Shown in pieces: positions 27,471 through 38,013 of a stretch of DNA of 64,000 nt. Location: the NCBI RefSeq assembly GCF_030219325.1, contig NZ_CP126625.1, forward strand, positions 3,460,857 to 3,524,856. Reading direction: 5' to 3'. Each line of letters begins with the position of its first letter. The first letter of the stretch is position 1. Source of the DNA: Geothrix sp. (lineage in GTDB: Bacteria; Acidobacteriota; Holophagae; Holophagales; Holophagaceae). Made by a program: the position numbers and the translations under genes. Below the pieces are notes generated by a model, which saw only the letters and a program-made list of their open reading frames with translations, was not told the DNA's origin and did not search any database.

Positions 27471-28418
27471 ATGCAGGACCGCATGCAGTCCGATTCCAGG
27501 GTCATGGATCTCGTCTACGGCGCGGTCTTCGGGTCGCTGTTCCCCCTCTTCCACTTCGCGGCCCGGTCCTTCACTCGGCGGGAGCGCGGCCATGAGATCG
27601 CGGACCAGATCGCCAACGCCTTCATGGTCCTCCGCCCCAGGTACCTGGAGGCCATCCTCGGCAACACCGCACAGGTGCTGGGCCTGAGGCCGACCCATGC
27701 AAGGGTGGAGCAGACCGCGCACGAGATGGTGCGCCAGCATGCCCGGGCCTGGGTGGACTTCTTCCACTTCGGCCAGCGGCCTGTGGAGGAGGCCCTGGCC
27801 CAATTCGCCAGCCTGGAGGGGATGGACCGCTTCGATGCCGTGCTGGCCGAGGGCCGGGGGGCCATCCTGCTCACGGCCCACGCGGGCAACTTCGAACTGG
27901 GGGGCATCCTCCTGCGGTCCCGGAACCTGAAGGTCCACGCGGTCTACAAGCCCGACCGGTTCGCCGCCGTGGAGCGGCTCCGCGAGGGCATGCGGGCTCA
28001 GGGAGGCGTGGTGGGCATCCCGGTGGATGGCGTGGGGTTTTCGACCCTGCCCCTGGTGCGGCTGCTGAGAGAGGGCGCCCTGGTCGGCATGCAGGGGGAC
28101 CGGGACTTCAGCTTGAACGGCGTGCCCATGCCCTTCTTCGGACGAGAGGTCCCCTTCCCCCGGGGCCCCTGGGAGCTGGCGGCCATGACCGGCGCGCCGA
28201 TCATCACCAGCTTCTTCTACACGGACGGGGACCGCCGCTTCCACGCCCACTTCGGGGAGCCCATCCGGATCGAAGGCGGGCGGGGCGAGCGCATGGCGGC
28301 CATCCAGGCGGGCATGCGCTCCTATGTGGCGGATCTGGAGGCCTTGATCCGCCGCCATCCCAGCCAGTGGTACTGCTTCTATCCCTTCTGGGACGACCCG
28401 GCACGAGTGGTGCCATGA
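27471..28418 (+). CDS. Lysophospholipid / lipid A acyltransferase (LpxL/HtrB-like)
   Basis: A 315-residue LPLAT-family acyltransferase. The HAGNFE motif (HxxxxE, near residue 136) is the catalytic site of LpxL/LpxM lipid A late acyltransferases, and GDRDFSLNGVPMPFFGRE (near 205-222) matches the second conserved block. It would add secondary acyl chains to lipid A or a related lipid at the inner membrane. The gene starts 11 bp after the histidine kinase stop. A hairpin overlaps its own stop codon. Confidence 0.82.
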   Translation: MQDRMQSDSRVMDLVYGAVFGSLFPLFHFAARSFTRRERGHEIADQIANAFMVLRPRYLEAILGNTAQVLGLRPTHARVEQTAHEMVRQHARAWVDFFHFGQRPVEEALAQFASLEGMDRFDAVLAEGRGAILLTAHAGNFELGGILLRSRNLKVHAVYKPDRFAAVERLREGMRAQGGVVGIPVDGVGFSTLPLVRLLREGALVGMQGDRDFSLNGVPMPFFGREVPFPRGPWELAAMTGAPIITSFFYTDGDRRFHAHFGEPIRIEGGRGERMAAIQAGMRSYVADLEALIRRHPSQWYCFYPFWDDPARVVP

Positions 28419-28447
28419 GCAGATCAGGGCTTTGCGCTGATCTGCTC
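28417..28447. terminator. Hairpin after the acyltransferase gene
   Basis: A perfect 11-bp inverted repeat (28417-28427 with 28437-28447, 9-nt loop) starts inside the acyltransferase stop codon. No U tract follows on the plus strand. It probably stabilises or terminates the transcript. A REP-like dyad lies just after it. Confidence 0.5.
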
Positions 28448-28452
28448 GGGGG

Positions 28453-28486
28453 TCCGGGGGTGTGCGCGCAGCGAGAGACCCCCGGA
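28453..28486. repeat. REP-like palindrome, copy A
   Basis: A 34-bp imperfect palindrome running from TCCGGGGGTGTGCGCG to CCCCCGGA. A 33-bp relative with the same ends and the same TGTRCGCG interior lies at 54109-54141. Both are intergenic and just after gene ends. Confidence 0.45.
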
Positions 28487-28584
28487 GGATTCCGAAGTCG
28501 CGCCGGGTTCCCGGTCATAGGATGATTGATCCAGGCTCAGGCCTTTCTGGGTTCGTTTCCCGATTCACTCAAGGAGTCCCTTCC

Positions 28585-29358
28585 ATGCGCGGTGCCCTTC
28601 CCCTGTCCCTCCTGCTCGCAGCCACCCTGGGCTGCCAGTCCAAGAAATCCGATGCCGTCGTGGCCGCGCCGACCACCGGCGCCCTGCCGGCCGCAGGCGC
28701 CCCCGCCCCGGGCCAGGGCCTCACCGGCAAGGTGCTCGAGCGGATCGATGCCGCCCCCTACTGCTACCTCCGCCTTCAGACCGCCCGCGGCGAAGTCTGG
28801 GCCGCGGTCCCCGAGGCCAAGATCGAGAAGGGCACCGAGGTGACCATCGTCAATCCGATGCTCATGAACAACTTCGAGTCCAAGACCCTGAACCGCACCT
28901 TCGCCGAGATCTTCTTCGGCAACCTCGCCCCCGCCGGCGGTGCCGCGCCTGCCGCCGCGGCCATGCCCGCGGCCCCCCAGGCGGGCGGCGCACCCGCGCA
29001 GTCCGGCGCCCCCGTGGTCCCCAAGGAGGCGGTGAAGGTGGACAAGGCCGCCGGCGCGGATGCCCGCACCGTGGCCGAAGTCTGGGCCCAGAAGGGCGGC
29101 CTCAAGGAGAAGTCCGTCACCATCCGCGGCCAGGTGGTCAAGTACAACCCCGGCGTCATGGGCAAGAACTGGATCCACATCCAGGACGGCAGCGGCGAGG
29201 CCAGCAAGGGCAACCACGACATCACCATCACCAGCCAGGATCCCGCCGCCAAGGGTGACGTGGTCACCGTGAAGGGCGTCGTGCGCCTGGACAAGGACTT
29301 CGGCGCGGGCTACGTCTACCCGCTCATCGTCGAGGACGCCAAGGTGGTGAAGAAGTAG
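28585..29358 (+). CDS. Lipoprotein with NrfJ/OB-fold-like domains
   Basis: A 257-residue predicted lipoprotein. The signal MRGALPLSLLLAATLGC has its lipobox cysteine at 17. After an Ala/Pro linker, a first small domain (near 50-100) has YCYLRLQTARGEVWAAVPE, like periplasmic NrfJ-type beta domains. A low-complexity Ala/Pro/Gly linker follows. A second OB-fold-like domain (near 170-257) has WIHIQDGSGE and ITSQDPAAKGDVVTVKG. Similar proteins accompany cytochrome genes in metal reducers; a role in redox or metal handling is inference. The start has AAGGAG eight bases upstream. Confidence 0.7.
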   Translation: MRGALPLSLLLAATLGCQSKKSDAVVAAPTTGALPAAGAPAPGQGLTGKVLERIDAAPYCYLRLQTARGEVWAAVPEAKIEKGTEVTIVNPMLMNNFESKTLNRTFAEIFFGNLAPAGGAAPAAAAMPAAPQAGGAPAQSGAPVVPKEAVKVDKAAGADARTVAEVWAQKGGLKEKSVTIRGQVVKYNPGVMGKNWIHIQDGSGEASKGNHDITITSQDPAAKGDVVTVKGVVRLDKDFGAGYVYPLIVEDAKVVKK

Positions 29359-29374
29359 GTCCAGTACCCTCCTG

Positions 29375-29409
29375 AATGAAAGCGGGCGCCCAGGGCGCCC
29401 GCTTTCATT
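29375..29409. terminator. Strong bidirectional terminator
   Basis: A perfect 16-bp stem (29375-29390 with 29394-29409) with a CAG loop and A/T-rich ends lies between the convergent lipoprotein gene and nuoG. The plus-strand side ends in CATTTTA and the minus-strand side in TTCATT, so it can terminate in both directions. Confidence 0.85.
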
Positions 29410-29425
29410 TTAGTGGAACTCCGGA

Positions 29426-30874
29426 CTAGACGGCGGCGGGAACGGCGGCCAGTTCCTTCACCCAGGCCGGCACGGTGCGGACGCCCTTGGGCGCCTGCAG
29501 GGCCTTCTGGTAGCGCCTCAGCTCACCATCGTGGTTGACGATGAAGTCGCTCTCCTCGGCCACGTTCGTGATGGGCAGCCAGGCCGTGGCCGAGCGGCCG
29601 AGGCTGGAGGCTTCGGCCTCGAGCACCAGGCTGAAGGCGGCGGCCTTCAGGATCTGGCCCAGCAGCTCCGATTCCTTGATGCTCGTGAAGGCGGCGTCGT
29701 GCAGGAGCACCACGGCCTTGACCTCGCCACCCTGCACCTTGCCGAGCAGCTCTTCGAGGGCCCCGAACCGGAATCCGCGCTCCATGAAACCACGGCGGTT
29801 CAGGATGCCGTCCGCGCTGGTCTGGTACTTGGGCAGCACCACCGAAATGGTCTTGTCGCCGCTGCCGTAGCGCAGATCGGCCGAGGCGGCCAGCTCGCCC
29901 AGGCGCTGGGCCGCGTCGCAGCCGAAGGTGCCCTGGCCGACGACGGCCACCGGTCCGGCGGCCTGCAGGGCCTCACGGACGGCCTCCGCGGAGGCGGCCA
30001 CGCCCTTCAGGGTAGGGAGGGGCGCCGCTCCCGTGCGGTTGTACTGCGCGTAGGCATAGCGCTCCTCGTCGCTGATGAAGTGGGTCGTCTCCTTGCCCTC
30101 CAGAGGCCGCGGGCGGAAGCGGTGGATCTGGTTGCCTTCGTGATCGATCCAGATGGGATTGCCCAGGGCCGAGTGGCGGCTGATGGAAGGCACGCTCTTG
30201 AGGTACCAGACACGCTTCTTGAAGCGGAAGTCGCGGCTCGTCAGCGCGCCCACGGGGCAGAGGTCCACCACGTTCCCGGCGAAGGGGTTCTGGTCCATGC
30301 TCTTGCCGGTGAAAGTGGTGACTTCCAGGTGCGAGCCGCGGGAGGCCACGGTCAGCTCGCCGCCACCGCTGATCTCCCGGGTGAAGCGCACGCAGCGGGT
30401 GCAGTGGATGCAGCGGTTCTTGTCGATGACGATCTTGGCGCCCAGGTCCTCGTAGCGGTAGCGCCGCTTCACCTCGCCCATGCGGGAGTCGCCGCTGCCG
30501 TAGTGGTACGAATAGTCCTGCAGCTTGCATTCCCCGGCCTGGTCGCAGATGGGGCAGTCCAGCGGGTGGTTGATGAGCAGGAACTCCATCACGCCGGCCC
30601 GGGCGTCGGCCACGGCGGGCGTGTTGGTGAAGACCTCCATCACCACGGCCTCGGGGTTGTCCTTGGGCGCAGGGGGCACCGTGGTGGTGCAGCTGGTGGC
30701 CAGCTTGGGCTGGCCCTTGATCTCCACCAGGCACATGCGGCAGGTGGCCACGGGCGTGAGGGCCGGGTGGTAGCAGTAGTGGGGGATGTCGATGCCCACC
30801 GTGCGGCAGGCGTCCAGCACGAGGGTGCCGGGGGTCACGCTCAGTTCAACGTCGTTGATCTTGATCGTCGGCAT
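29426..30874 (-). CDS. nuoG: NADH-quinone oxidoreductase subunit G, short form
   Basis: A 482-residue NuoG. The N-terminal 2Fe-2S ferredoxin domain has C34, C45, C48 and C62. The second cluster has H103, C107, C110 and C116 (HPLDCPICDQAGEC). A 4Fe-4S site has C155, C158, C161 and C205. The molybdopterin-like domain after about residue 230 is short, with VAVVGQGTFGCDAAQ recognisable, whereas many NuoG proteins exceed 700 residues. It is the only nuo gene in view: both flanking genes are unrelated. In complex I it passes electrons from NuoF to NuoI. Confidence 0.85.
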   Translation of the reverse strand: MPTIKINDVELSVTPGTLVLDACRTVGIDIPHYCYHPALTPVATCRMCLVEIKGQPKLATSCTTTVPPAPKDNPEAVVMEVFTNTPAVADARAGVMEFLLINHPLDCPICDQAGECKLQDYSYHYGSGDSRMGEVKRRYRYEDLGAKIVIDKNRCIHCTRCVRFTREISGGGELTVASRGSHLEVTTFTGKSMDQNPFAGNVVDLCPVGALTSRDFRFKKRVWYLKSVPSISRHSALGNPIWIDHEGNQIHRFRPRPLEGKETTHFISDEERYAYAQYNRTGAAPLPTLKGVAASAEAVREALQAAGPVAVVGQGTFGCDAAQRLGELAASADLRYGSGDKTISVVLPKYQTSADGILNRRGFMERGFRFGALEELLGKVQGGEVKAVVLLHDAAFTSIKESELLGQILKAAAFSLVLEAEASSLGRSATAWLPITNVAEESDFIVNHDGELRRYQKALQAPKGVRTVPAWVKELAAVPAAV

Positions 30875-30933
30875 GGGCCCACTCCAGGCCTTCCAGGATG
30901 GGGCTTGGAGCCTGGAAGGTAAAGGTGGCCGCT

Positions 30934-31272
30934 TCAGCCCCTTCCGAGGGCGCCCACCATGCAGCGCCGGCAGAAGTCCAGGAAATCCTCCAGATCCGGG
31001 ATATCCACATTCACTGTGGCGGGGATCACATTCGGAATCACCACCTGCTTGCGGAGTTCGCCAGTGGCCTCAAGGGAGAACACGAACCAGGCGAGCCGGT
31101 CCTTCTCCGAAGACAGGGTGAGACTCACCACCTTGGTTTCGAAGAACAGGTCGGGTGCCCCGCCATCCTCCGGCGTCCTCCACTCGGGGATGTGGCTGCG
31201 CTTGACGAATTCCGCCTTCAGCTGCTCCAGGGTGTGCTGGACCGTGAACTGCACTTCAACCTGGACATCCAT
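30934..31272 (-). CDS. Hypothetical small protein
   Basis: A 112-residue protein starting MDVQVEVQFTVQHTLEQL, with AGGAGG five bases before the ATG at 31270-31272. No signal peptide or TM helix is seen, so it is probably cytosolic. The alternating hydrophobic segments DLFFETKVVSLTLSS and LAWFVFSLEA suggest a beta-rich fold. The C-terminus has DFCRRCMVG, a possible metal- or redox-active CxxC. It lies 59 bp upstream of nuoG on the same strand and is divergent from purH. I do not recognise the family. Confidence 0.6.
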   Translation of the reverse strand: MDVQVEVQFTVQHTLEQLKAEFVKRSHIPEWRTPEDGGAPDLFFETKVVSLTLSSEKDRLAWFVFSLEATGELRKQVVIPNVIPATVNVDIPDLEDFLDFCRRCMVGALGRG

Positions 31273-31386
31273 CCCGGCCTCCTGATGCCACCCTTTTCGG
31301 CCGGATCCGCCGGAACCCAAACCCTGACATCCGTCCCTTCCGGAAGCGCCAGATACATGGGAAAATCAAGGGTTCAGGGGGCGGAC

Positions 31387-32931
31387 ATGCCGACGGCATT
31401 GATCTCGGTGTACGACAAGTCGGGGCTCCTGCCCCTGGCGGAGGGCCTGCTGGCCCAGGGCTGGAGGCTCCTGGCCACGGGCGGCACCCTGCGAACCCTC
31501 CAGGAGGCCAAGTTCGAGGCCATCGAGGTCGCCGCCTACACGGGCGCCCCGGAGTGCTTCGACGGTCGCGTGAAGACACTCCACCCCCGCATCCACGGCG
31601 GCCTCCTCTACCGGCGCGATCTGGCGGACCATGTCGCGGACGCCAAGGCCCAAGGCATCGAGCCCATCGACCTGGTGGTGATCAACCTCTACCCCTTCGA
31701 GGCCACCATCGCCCGGGAGGGCGTCACCCCCGCCGAGGCCATCGAGCAGATCGACATCGGCGGCCCGAGCATGATCCGCAGCGCCTCGAAGAACCACGCC
31801 TCGGTGACGGTCCTGACCGATCCGGGCCAGTACGGGCCCTACCTCGAGAAGCTCCAGGCCGGCACCTGGAGCCTGGAGGACCGTCGTCACTGCGCCCTGG
31901 AGGCCTTCCGCCGCACGGCCGCCTACGATGCCGCCATCTCGGGCTGGATGGAGCGGGAGCTGACTTCGCCGACCTCCACCGATCTGTCCCACCACCTCTG
32001 CGTCAACCTGGTCCAAAAGCAGGGGCTGCGCTACGGGGAGAATCCCCACCAGCCGGCCGCCTTCTATGTGAAACCCGGCCGCAAGGCGGAGGGCATGGCC
32101 GCCTGCCACCAGCACCAGGGCAAGGAGCTGAGCTTCAACAACCTGCTGGATGCCGACGCCTGCGCCCGCCTGGTCTGGCAGTTTCCGGCCCCGGCCTGCG
32201 TCATCGTCAAGCACAACAACCCCTGCGGCGTAGGCCAGGGGCCCCACGCCCTGGAGGCCTTCATGCGGGCCCAGGCCGGCGACCCCGTCAGCGCCTTCGG
32301 CGGCATCGTCGCCTTCAACCGCCCCGTGGGCGTCGAGGTGGCCAAGGTCATGGCCCAGAACTTCTGGGAGGTCATCCTGGCCCCCGCCTTCACCGGTGAG
32401 GCCCTGGAAGTGTTCGCCGCCAAGAAGCAGCTGCGCATCCTCCAGACGCCCGACCACTGGCCCCAGAGCGCCGAGGGCCTGGACACCCGCTCCATCGGCG
32501 GCGGCTACCTGGTGCAGCGGGCGGACGACGCCTTCGTGCCCTTCGAGGATTGGGAGATGAAGGCCAGCGGCCCCGGTACCCCCCCCAAGCCCGAGGACCT
32601 CATGCTGGCGCAGCGTGTGGCCAAGGCGGTCAAGTCCAACGCCATCGTGCTGGTGAAGGACGGCGCCACCGTGGGCATCGGCGCGGGCCAGATGAGCCGC
32701 GTGGACTCCGTGGAGATCGCCTGCCGCAAGGCCGGCGATCGCGCCAAGGGCGCGGTGCTGGGTAGCGACGCCTTCTTCCCCTTCGCCGACGGCCTCGAAG
32801 TGGCTGCCAGCCACGGTGTATCGGCCTTCGTGGAGCCCGGTGGCAGCCTGCGCGACAAGGAAGTCATCGAAGCCGCCCAGAAGCTCGGCGTGTGGCTCTT
32901 CTTCACCGGCATGCGGCACTTCCGTCATTAG
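31387..32931 (+). CDS. purH: Bifunctional AICAR formyltransferase / IMP cyclohydrolase
   Basis: A 514-residue PurH carrying out the last two steps of IMP synthesis. The N-terminal IMP cyclohydrolase (MGS-like) domain has SVYDKSG, the RVKTLHPRIHGGLLYRRD block (near 66-83) and IDIGGPSMIRSA. The C-terminal AICARFT domain has RYGENPHQ (near 217), VKHNNPCGVG (near 275) and SDAFFPFADG. The start is the ATG at 31387 (MPTALISVYDKSG), with a G-run upstream. The frame to 30898 is only an extension. It is followed by a hairpin. Confidence 0.96.
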   Translation: MPTALISVYDKSGLLPLAEGLLAQGWRLLATGGTLRTLQEAKFEAIEVAAYTGAPECFDGRVKTLHPRIHGGLLYRRDLADHVADAKAQGIEPIDLVVINLYPFEATIAREGVTPAEAIEQIDIGGPSMIRSASKNHASVTVLTDPGQYGPYLEKLQAGTWSLEDRRHCALEAFRRTAAYDAAISGWMERELTSPTSTDLSHHLCVNLVQKQGLRYGENPHQPAAFYVKPGRKAEGMAACHQHQGKELSFNNLLDADACARLVWQFPAPACVIVKHNNPCGVGQGPHALEAFMRAQAGDPVSAFGGIVAFNRPVGVEVAKVMAQNFWEVILAPAFTGEALEVFAAKKQLRILQTPDHWPQSAEGLDTRSIGGGYLVQRADDAFVPFEDWEMKASGPGTPPKPEDLMLAQRVAKAVKSNAIVLVKDGATVGIGAGQMSRVDSVEIACRKAGDRAKGAVLGSDAFFPFADGLEVAASHGVSAFVEPGGSLRDKEVIEAAQKLGVWLFFTGMRHFRH

Positions 32932-32937
32932 TCTCCT

Positions 32938-32970
32938 GCTCCAAAAACGGGCGTTGCCCGTTTTTGGAGC
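32938..32970. terminator. Inverted-repeat hairpin between purH and alaS
   Basis: A perfect 15-bp stem (32938-32952 with 32956-32970, 3-nt loop). The core CTCCAAAAACG / CGTTTTTGGAG is identical to the hairpin after fusA at 7648-7678. No separate U tract follows. It is probably a terminator for purH. Confidence 0.65.
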
Positions 32971-33003
32971 TATGAACAGATCTTCGTCTGAGTCTGGATC
33001 CAA

Positions 33004-35625
<2,622 letters not shown>

Positions 35626-35688
35626 CCCAGAGTCACCCCCGGCCCTCCGCCGTCCGAAACAGATCAGTGACCCAGGGAGGACGTCCTT

Positions 35689-38007
35689 TTGCTTCCCATC
35701 CGCCGGCTGCTGCTGCGGGACCTTCTGGTCCTCATGGCCGGCCTGTCCACCTTGATCCTGGGCCTCGCCTGGTGGAGCCAGCAGCAAGCCTTGAAGCGCC
35801 AGGCCTCCGCCCGCACCGAATCGGCCCTGCACCATCTGGAGACCGTGCTTCACCTCGAATTGAAGGCCTCCCAATCCCTGGGCGAGGTGGTACAGGGTTG
35901 GTGGCTGAACGGGGCCCTGGATCCCACCCACCCGGAGGAGGCCGCACGTCTGATCCTCCCCCTGCTCACGGCCCAGCAGAGCATCACCAGCCTCAACCTC
36001 GCCCTCCAGGACGGACCCTCCCTGCTCTTTCTCCGGCGGAGTGACGCCTGGTTCATGCGGGAACTGGTCCAGCCGGGCCCCCAGGCCAGCATCCGGTGGC
36101 ACCGCCTGGGCAGACCCGGCGATCGCATGACCAGCGAGCCCTGGACCCCCATGGACTATGATCCCCGCACCCGGCCCTGGTACCAGGCCGGAGCCACCGG
36201 GACAGGGCCGTCCTGGACCGAACCCTACACCTTCTACACCACCAAGGATCCCGGCATCACCTGCACCTTCCCCATCCGCAATGCCAAGGGGCTGCTCGGG
36301 GTCGCGGCCCTGGACTTCCTCCTGGATGACCTGACGGCCGGCGTCTGGTCCGCCCAGCCGACACCCCGCAGCCGCTGCCTGGTGGTGGACCCTGGCGGGC
36401 GGGCGGTCATCCTCCCGAACGATCCAGCCTTCCAGACGCCCGCCTTGCGGCGGGAGGCCTTCCTGAGCCCTGTGGGATCCGGCTTCCTGGAAGCCCAGTC
36501 CGGACTCCTCAGGGCCCCCCTGGGCCGGACCCAGACCTTCCACCATCAGGGAGACGCGATGATCGGCCTGATCACGGAGTTCGCCTCCCTTCCCGGCATC
36601 CACTGGCGCCTGCTGATGACCGTCCCGGAGGAGGACCTGCTCGGCCCGGCCCGATTCCGGCTCTGGACCCTGTTCGGCATGGCCCTCCTCAGCCTGGGTC
36701 TGGCGGCCTGGCGCATCATCCACATCGCCCGCCGCGTTGCGGGGCCCATCTCCCAGCTCAGCGCGGCCGCCGAGGCGCTCGGCCTGGGCGAGACGCCCCC
36801 ACCCATCCACTCCCGCATCCTCGAGATCCGCAGCCTTGACCGGGCCCTGCGCCAGGCCGGCGAAAGCCTCCTCGATCAAGCCCGGCTCCAGCGCCAGCTG
36901 GAACACAGCCAACGCATGGAGACGGTCGGCACCCTGGCCGGAGGCATCGCCCATGACGTGAACAATCAGCTGGCGGCCATCCTGGGACAGCTGCACCTCT
37001 GCCGCGAGACCCTGCCCGAGGGCCATTCCGCGCTCAACCGGATCCAGCGCGCGGAGGAAGCCACCCGCCGCTGTGCCCAGACCACCAAGGCCCTGCTCTC
37101 CTTCAGCCATCAATCCCGCCCCGAGCTCCAGCCCCTGGATCTCAATGCCCTCGTCCAGAACACGGCCGCGGTCCTGGAACCTCTGCTGGGGGGCCGGATC
37201 CGGCTGCGCTGCCAGCTGACGCCGGACCTCCCCCCGATCTCGGGGGACGCGGTGCAACTGGAGCAGGTCCTCATGAACCTCGGGGTGAACGCCAGGGACG
37301 CCATGCCTGAAGGGGGCCACCTGAGCCTGAGCACGCTCGTGGGGGATGATGGCCGGATCCTCCTCGACATCCAGGACACGGGATCGGGCATTCCTGAGGC
37401 CCTCCTGCCTCGGCTGTTCGAACCCTTCGTCACCACCAAGGAGCACGGGAAGGGGACGGGCCTGGGGCTCGCGATGGTGTTCTCCATCCTGAAGGCCCAT
37501 GGCGGGGAGATCCGCGCCGAGAACATGGCCGAAGGGGGGGCCCGGTTCCGGGTGAGCCTGCCCCCGGCGGACTGTGCCGAGGTTCCGGTGGCGAAGGGGC
37601 CAGACCGGCTCAAAGCCGCTTCTCCAAGCCTGGCGGGGCGTCGCATCCTGGTCGTGGAGGATGAACCGCTCCTGCGCGAGATGCTCGCGGACGCCCTGAC
37701 GCTGGCCCGGATGCAGGTGACGACCGCCCCGGATGGCACCTTGGCCTGGAAGGCCTGGCAGCAGGCCCGGGGATTCGACCTGGTGATCAGTGACCAGCGG
37801 ATGCCGGACTGCACGGGACTGGAGCTGATGGCCCTCATCCGGGGGTGCGGCTCCGAGGTCCCCTTCATCCTGGTCAGCGGGCAGGGCCTTGAAAGCGTGG
37901 AGGGTCAGCTTTCCGCGGATCAGCGAGTCCGCTTCCTGCCCAAGCCCTTCGAGCTGCCCAGGCTCCTTCCCATCATGGAAGAGATGCTGAGTCCCCGGAA
38001 GGACTGA
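35689..38007 (+). CDS. Hybrid sensor histidine kinase with Cache-like periplasmic domain and receiver
   Basis: A 772-residue hybrid kinase. TM 1 is at about 10-28. A periplasmic Cache-like sensor follows, with a ligand-domain segment PWYQAGATGTGPSWTEPYT near 164-182. TM 2 is at about 322-345 and leads to a HAMP-like helix. HisKA is GGIAHDVNNQLAAIL (histidine near 421). HATPase has NLGVNARDAMPEGG and GKGTGLGLAMVFSI. The C-terminal receiver (near 650-772) has VVEDEPLL, DLVISDQRMPD (aspartate near 700) and KPFE. The start is TTG at 35689, with GGGAGG eight bases before it. It converges on the cytochrome operon with a 6-bp gap. Confidence 0.9.
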   Translation: MLPIRRLLLRDLLVLMAGLSTLILGLAWWSQQQALKRQASARTESALHHLETVLHLELKASQSLGEVVQGWWLNGALDPTHPEEAARLILPLLTAQQSITSLNLALQDGPSLLFLRRSDAWFMRELVQPGPQASIRWHRLGRPGDRMTSEPWTPMDYDPRTRPWYQAGATGTGPSWTEPYTFYTTKDPGITCTFPIRNAKGLLGVAALDFLLDDLTAGVWSAQPTPRSRCLVVDPGGRAVILPNDPAFQTPALRREAFLSPVGSGFLEAQSGLLRAPLGRTQTFHHQGDAMIGLITEFASLPGIHWRLLMTVPEEDLLGPARFRLWTLFGMALLSLGLAAWRIIHIARRVAGPISQLSAAAEALGLGETPPPIHSRILEIRSLDRALRQAGESLLDQARLQRQLEHSQRMETVGTLAGGIAHDVNNQLAAILGQLHLCRETLPEGHSALNRIQRAEEATRRCAQTTKALLSFSHQSRPELQPLDLNALVQNTAAVLEPLLGGRIRLRCQLTPDLPPISGDAVQLEQVLMNLGVNARDAMPEGGHLSLSTLVGDDGRILLDIQDTGSGIPEALLPRLFEPFVTTKEHGKGTGLGLAMVFSILKAHGGEIRAENMAEGGARFRVSLPPADCAEVPVAKGPDRLKAASPSLAGRRILVVEDEPLLREMLADALTLARMQVTTAPDGTLAWKAWQQARGFDLVISDQRMPDCTGLELMALIRGCGSEVPFILVSGQGLESVEGQLSADQRVRFLPKPFELPRLLPIMEEMLSPRKD

Positions 38008-38013
38008 GGGGCC

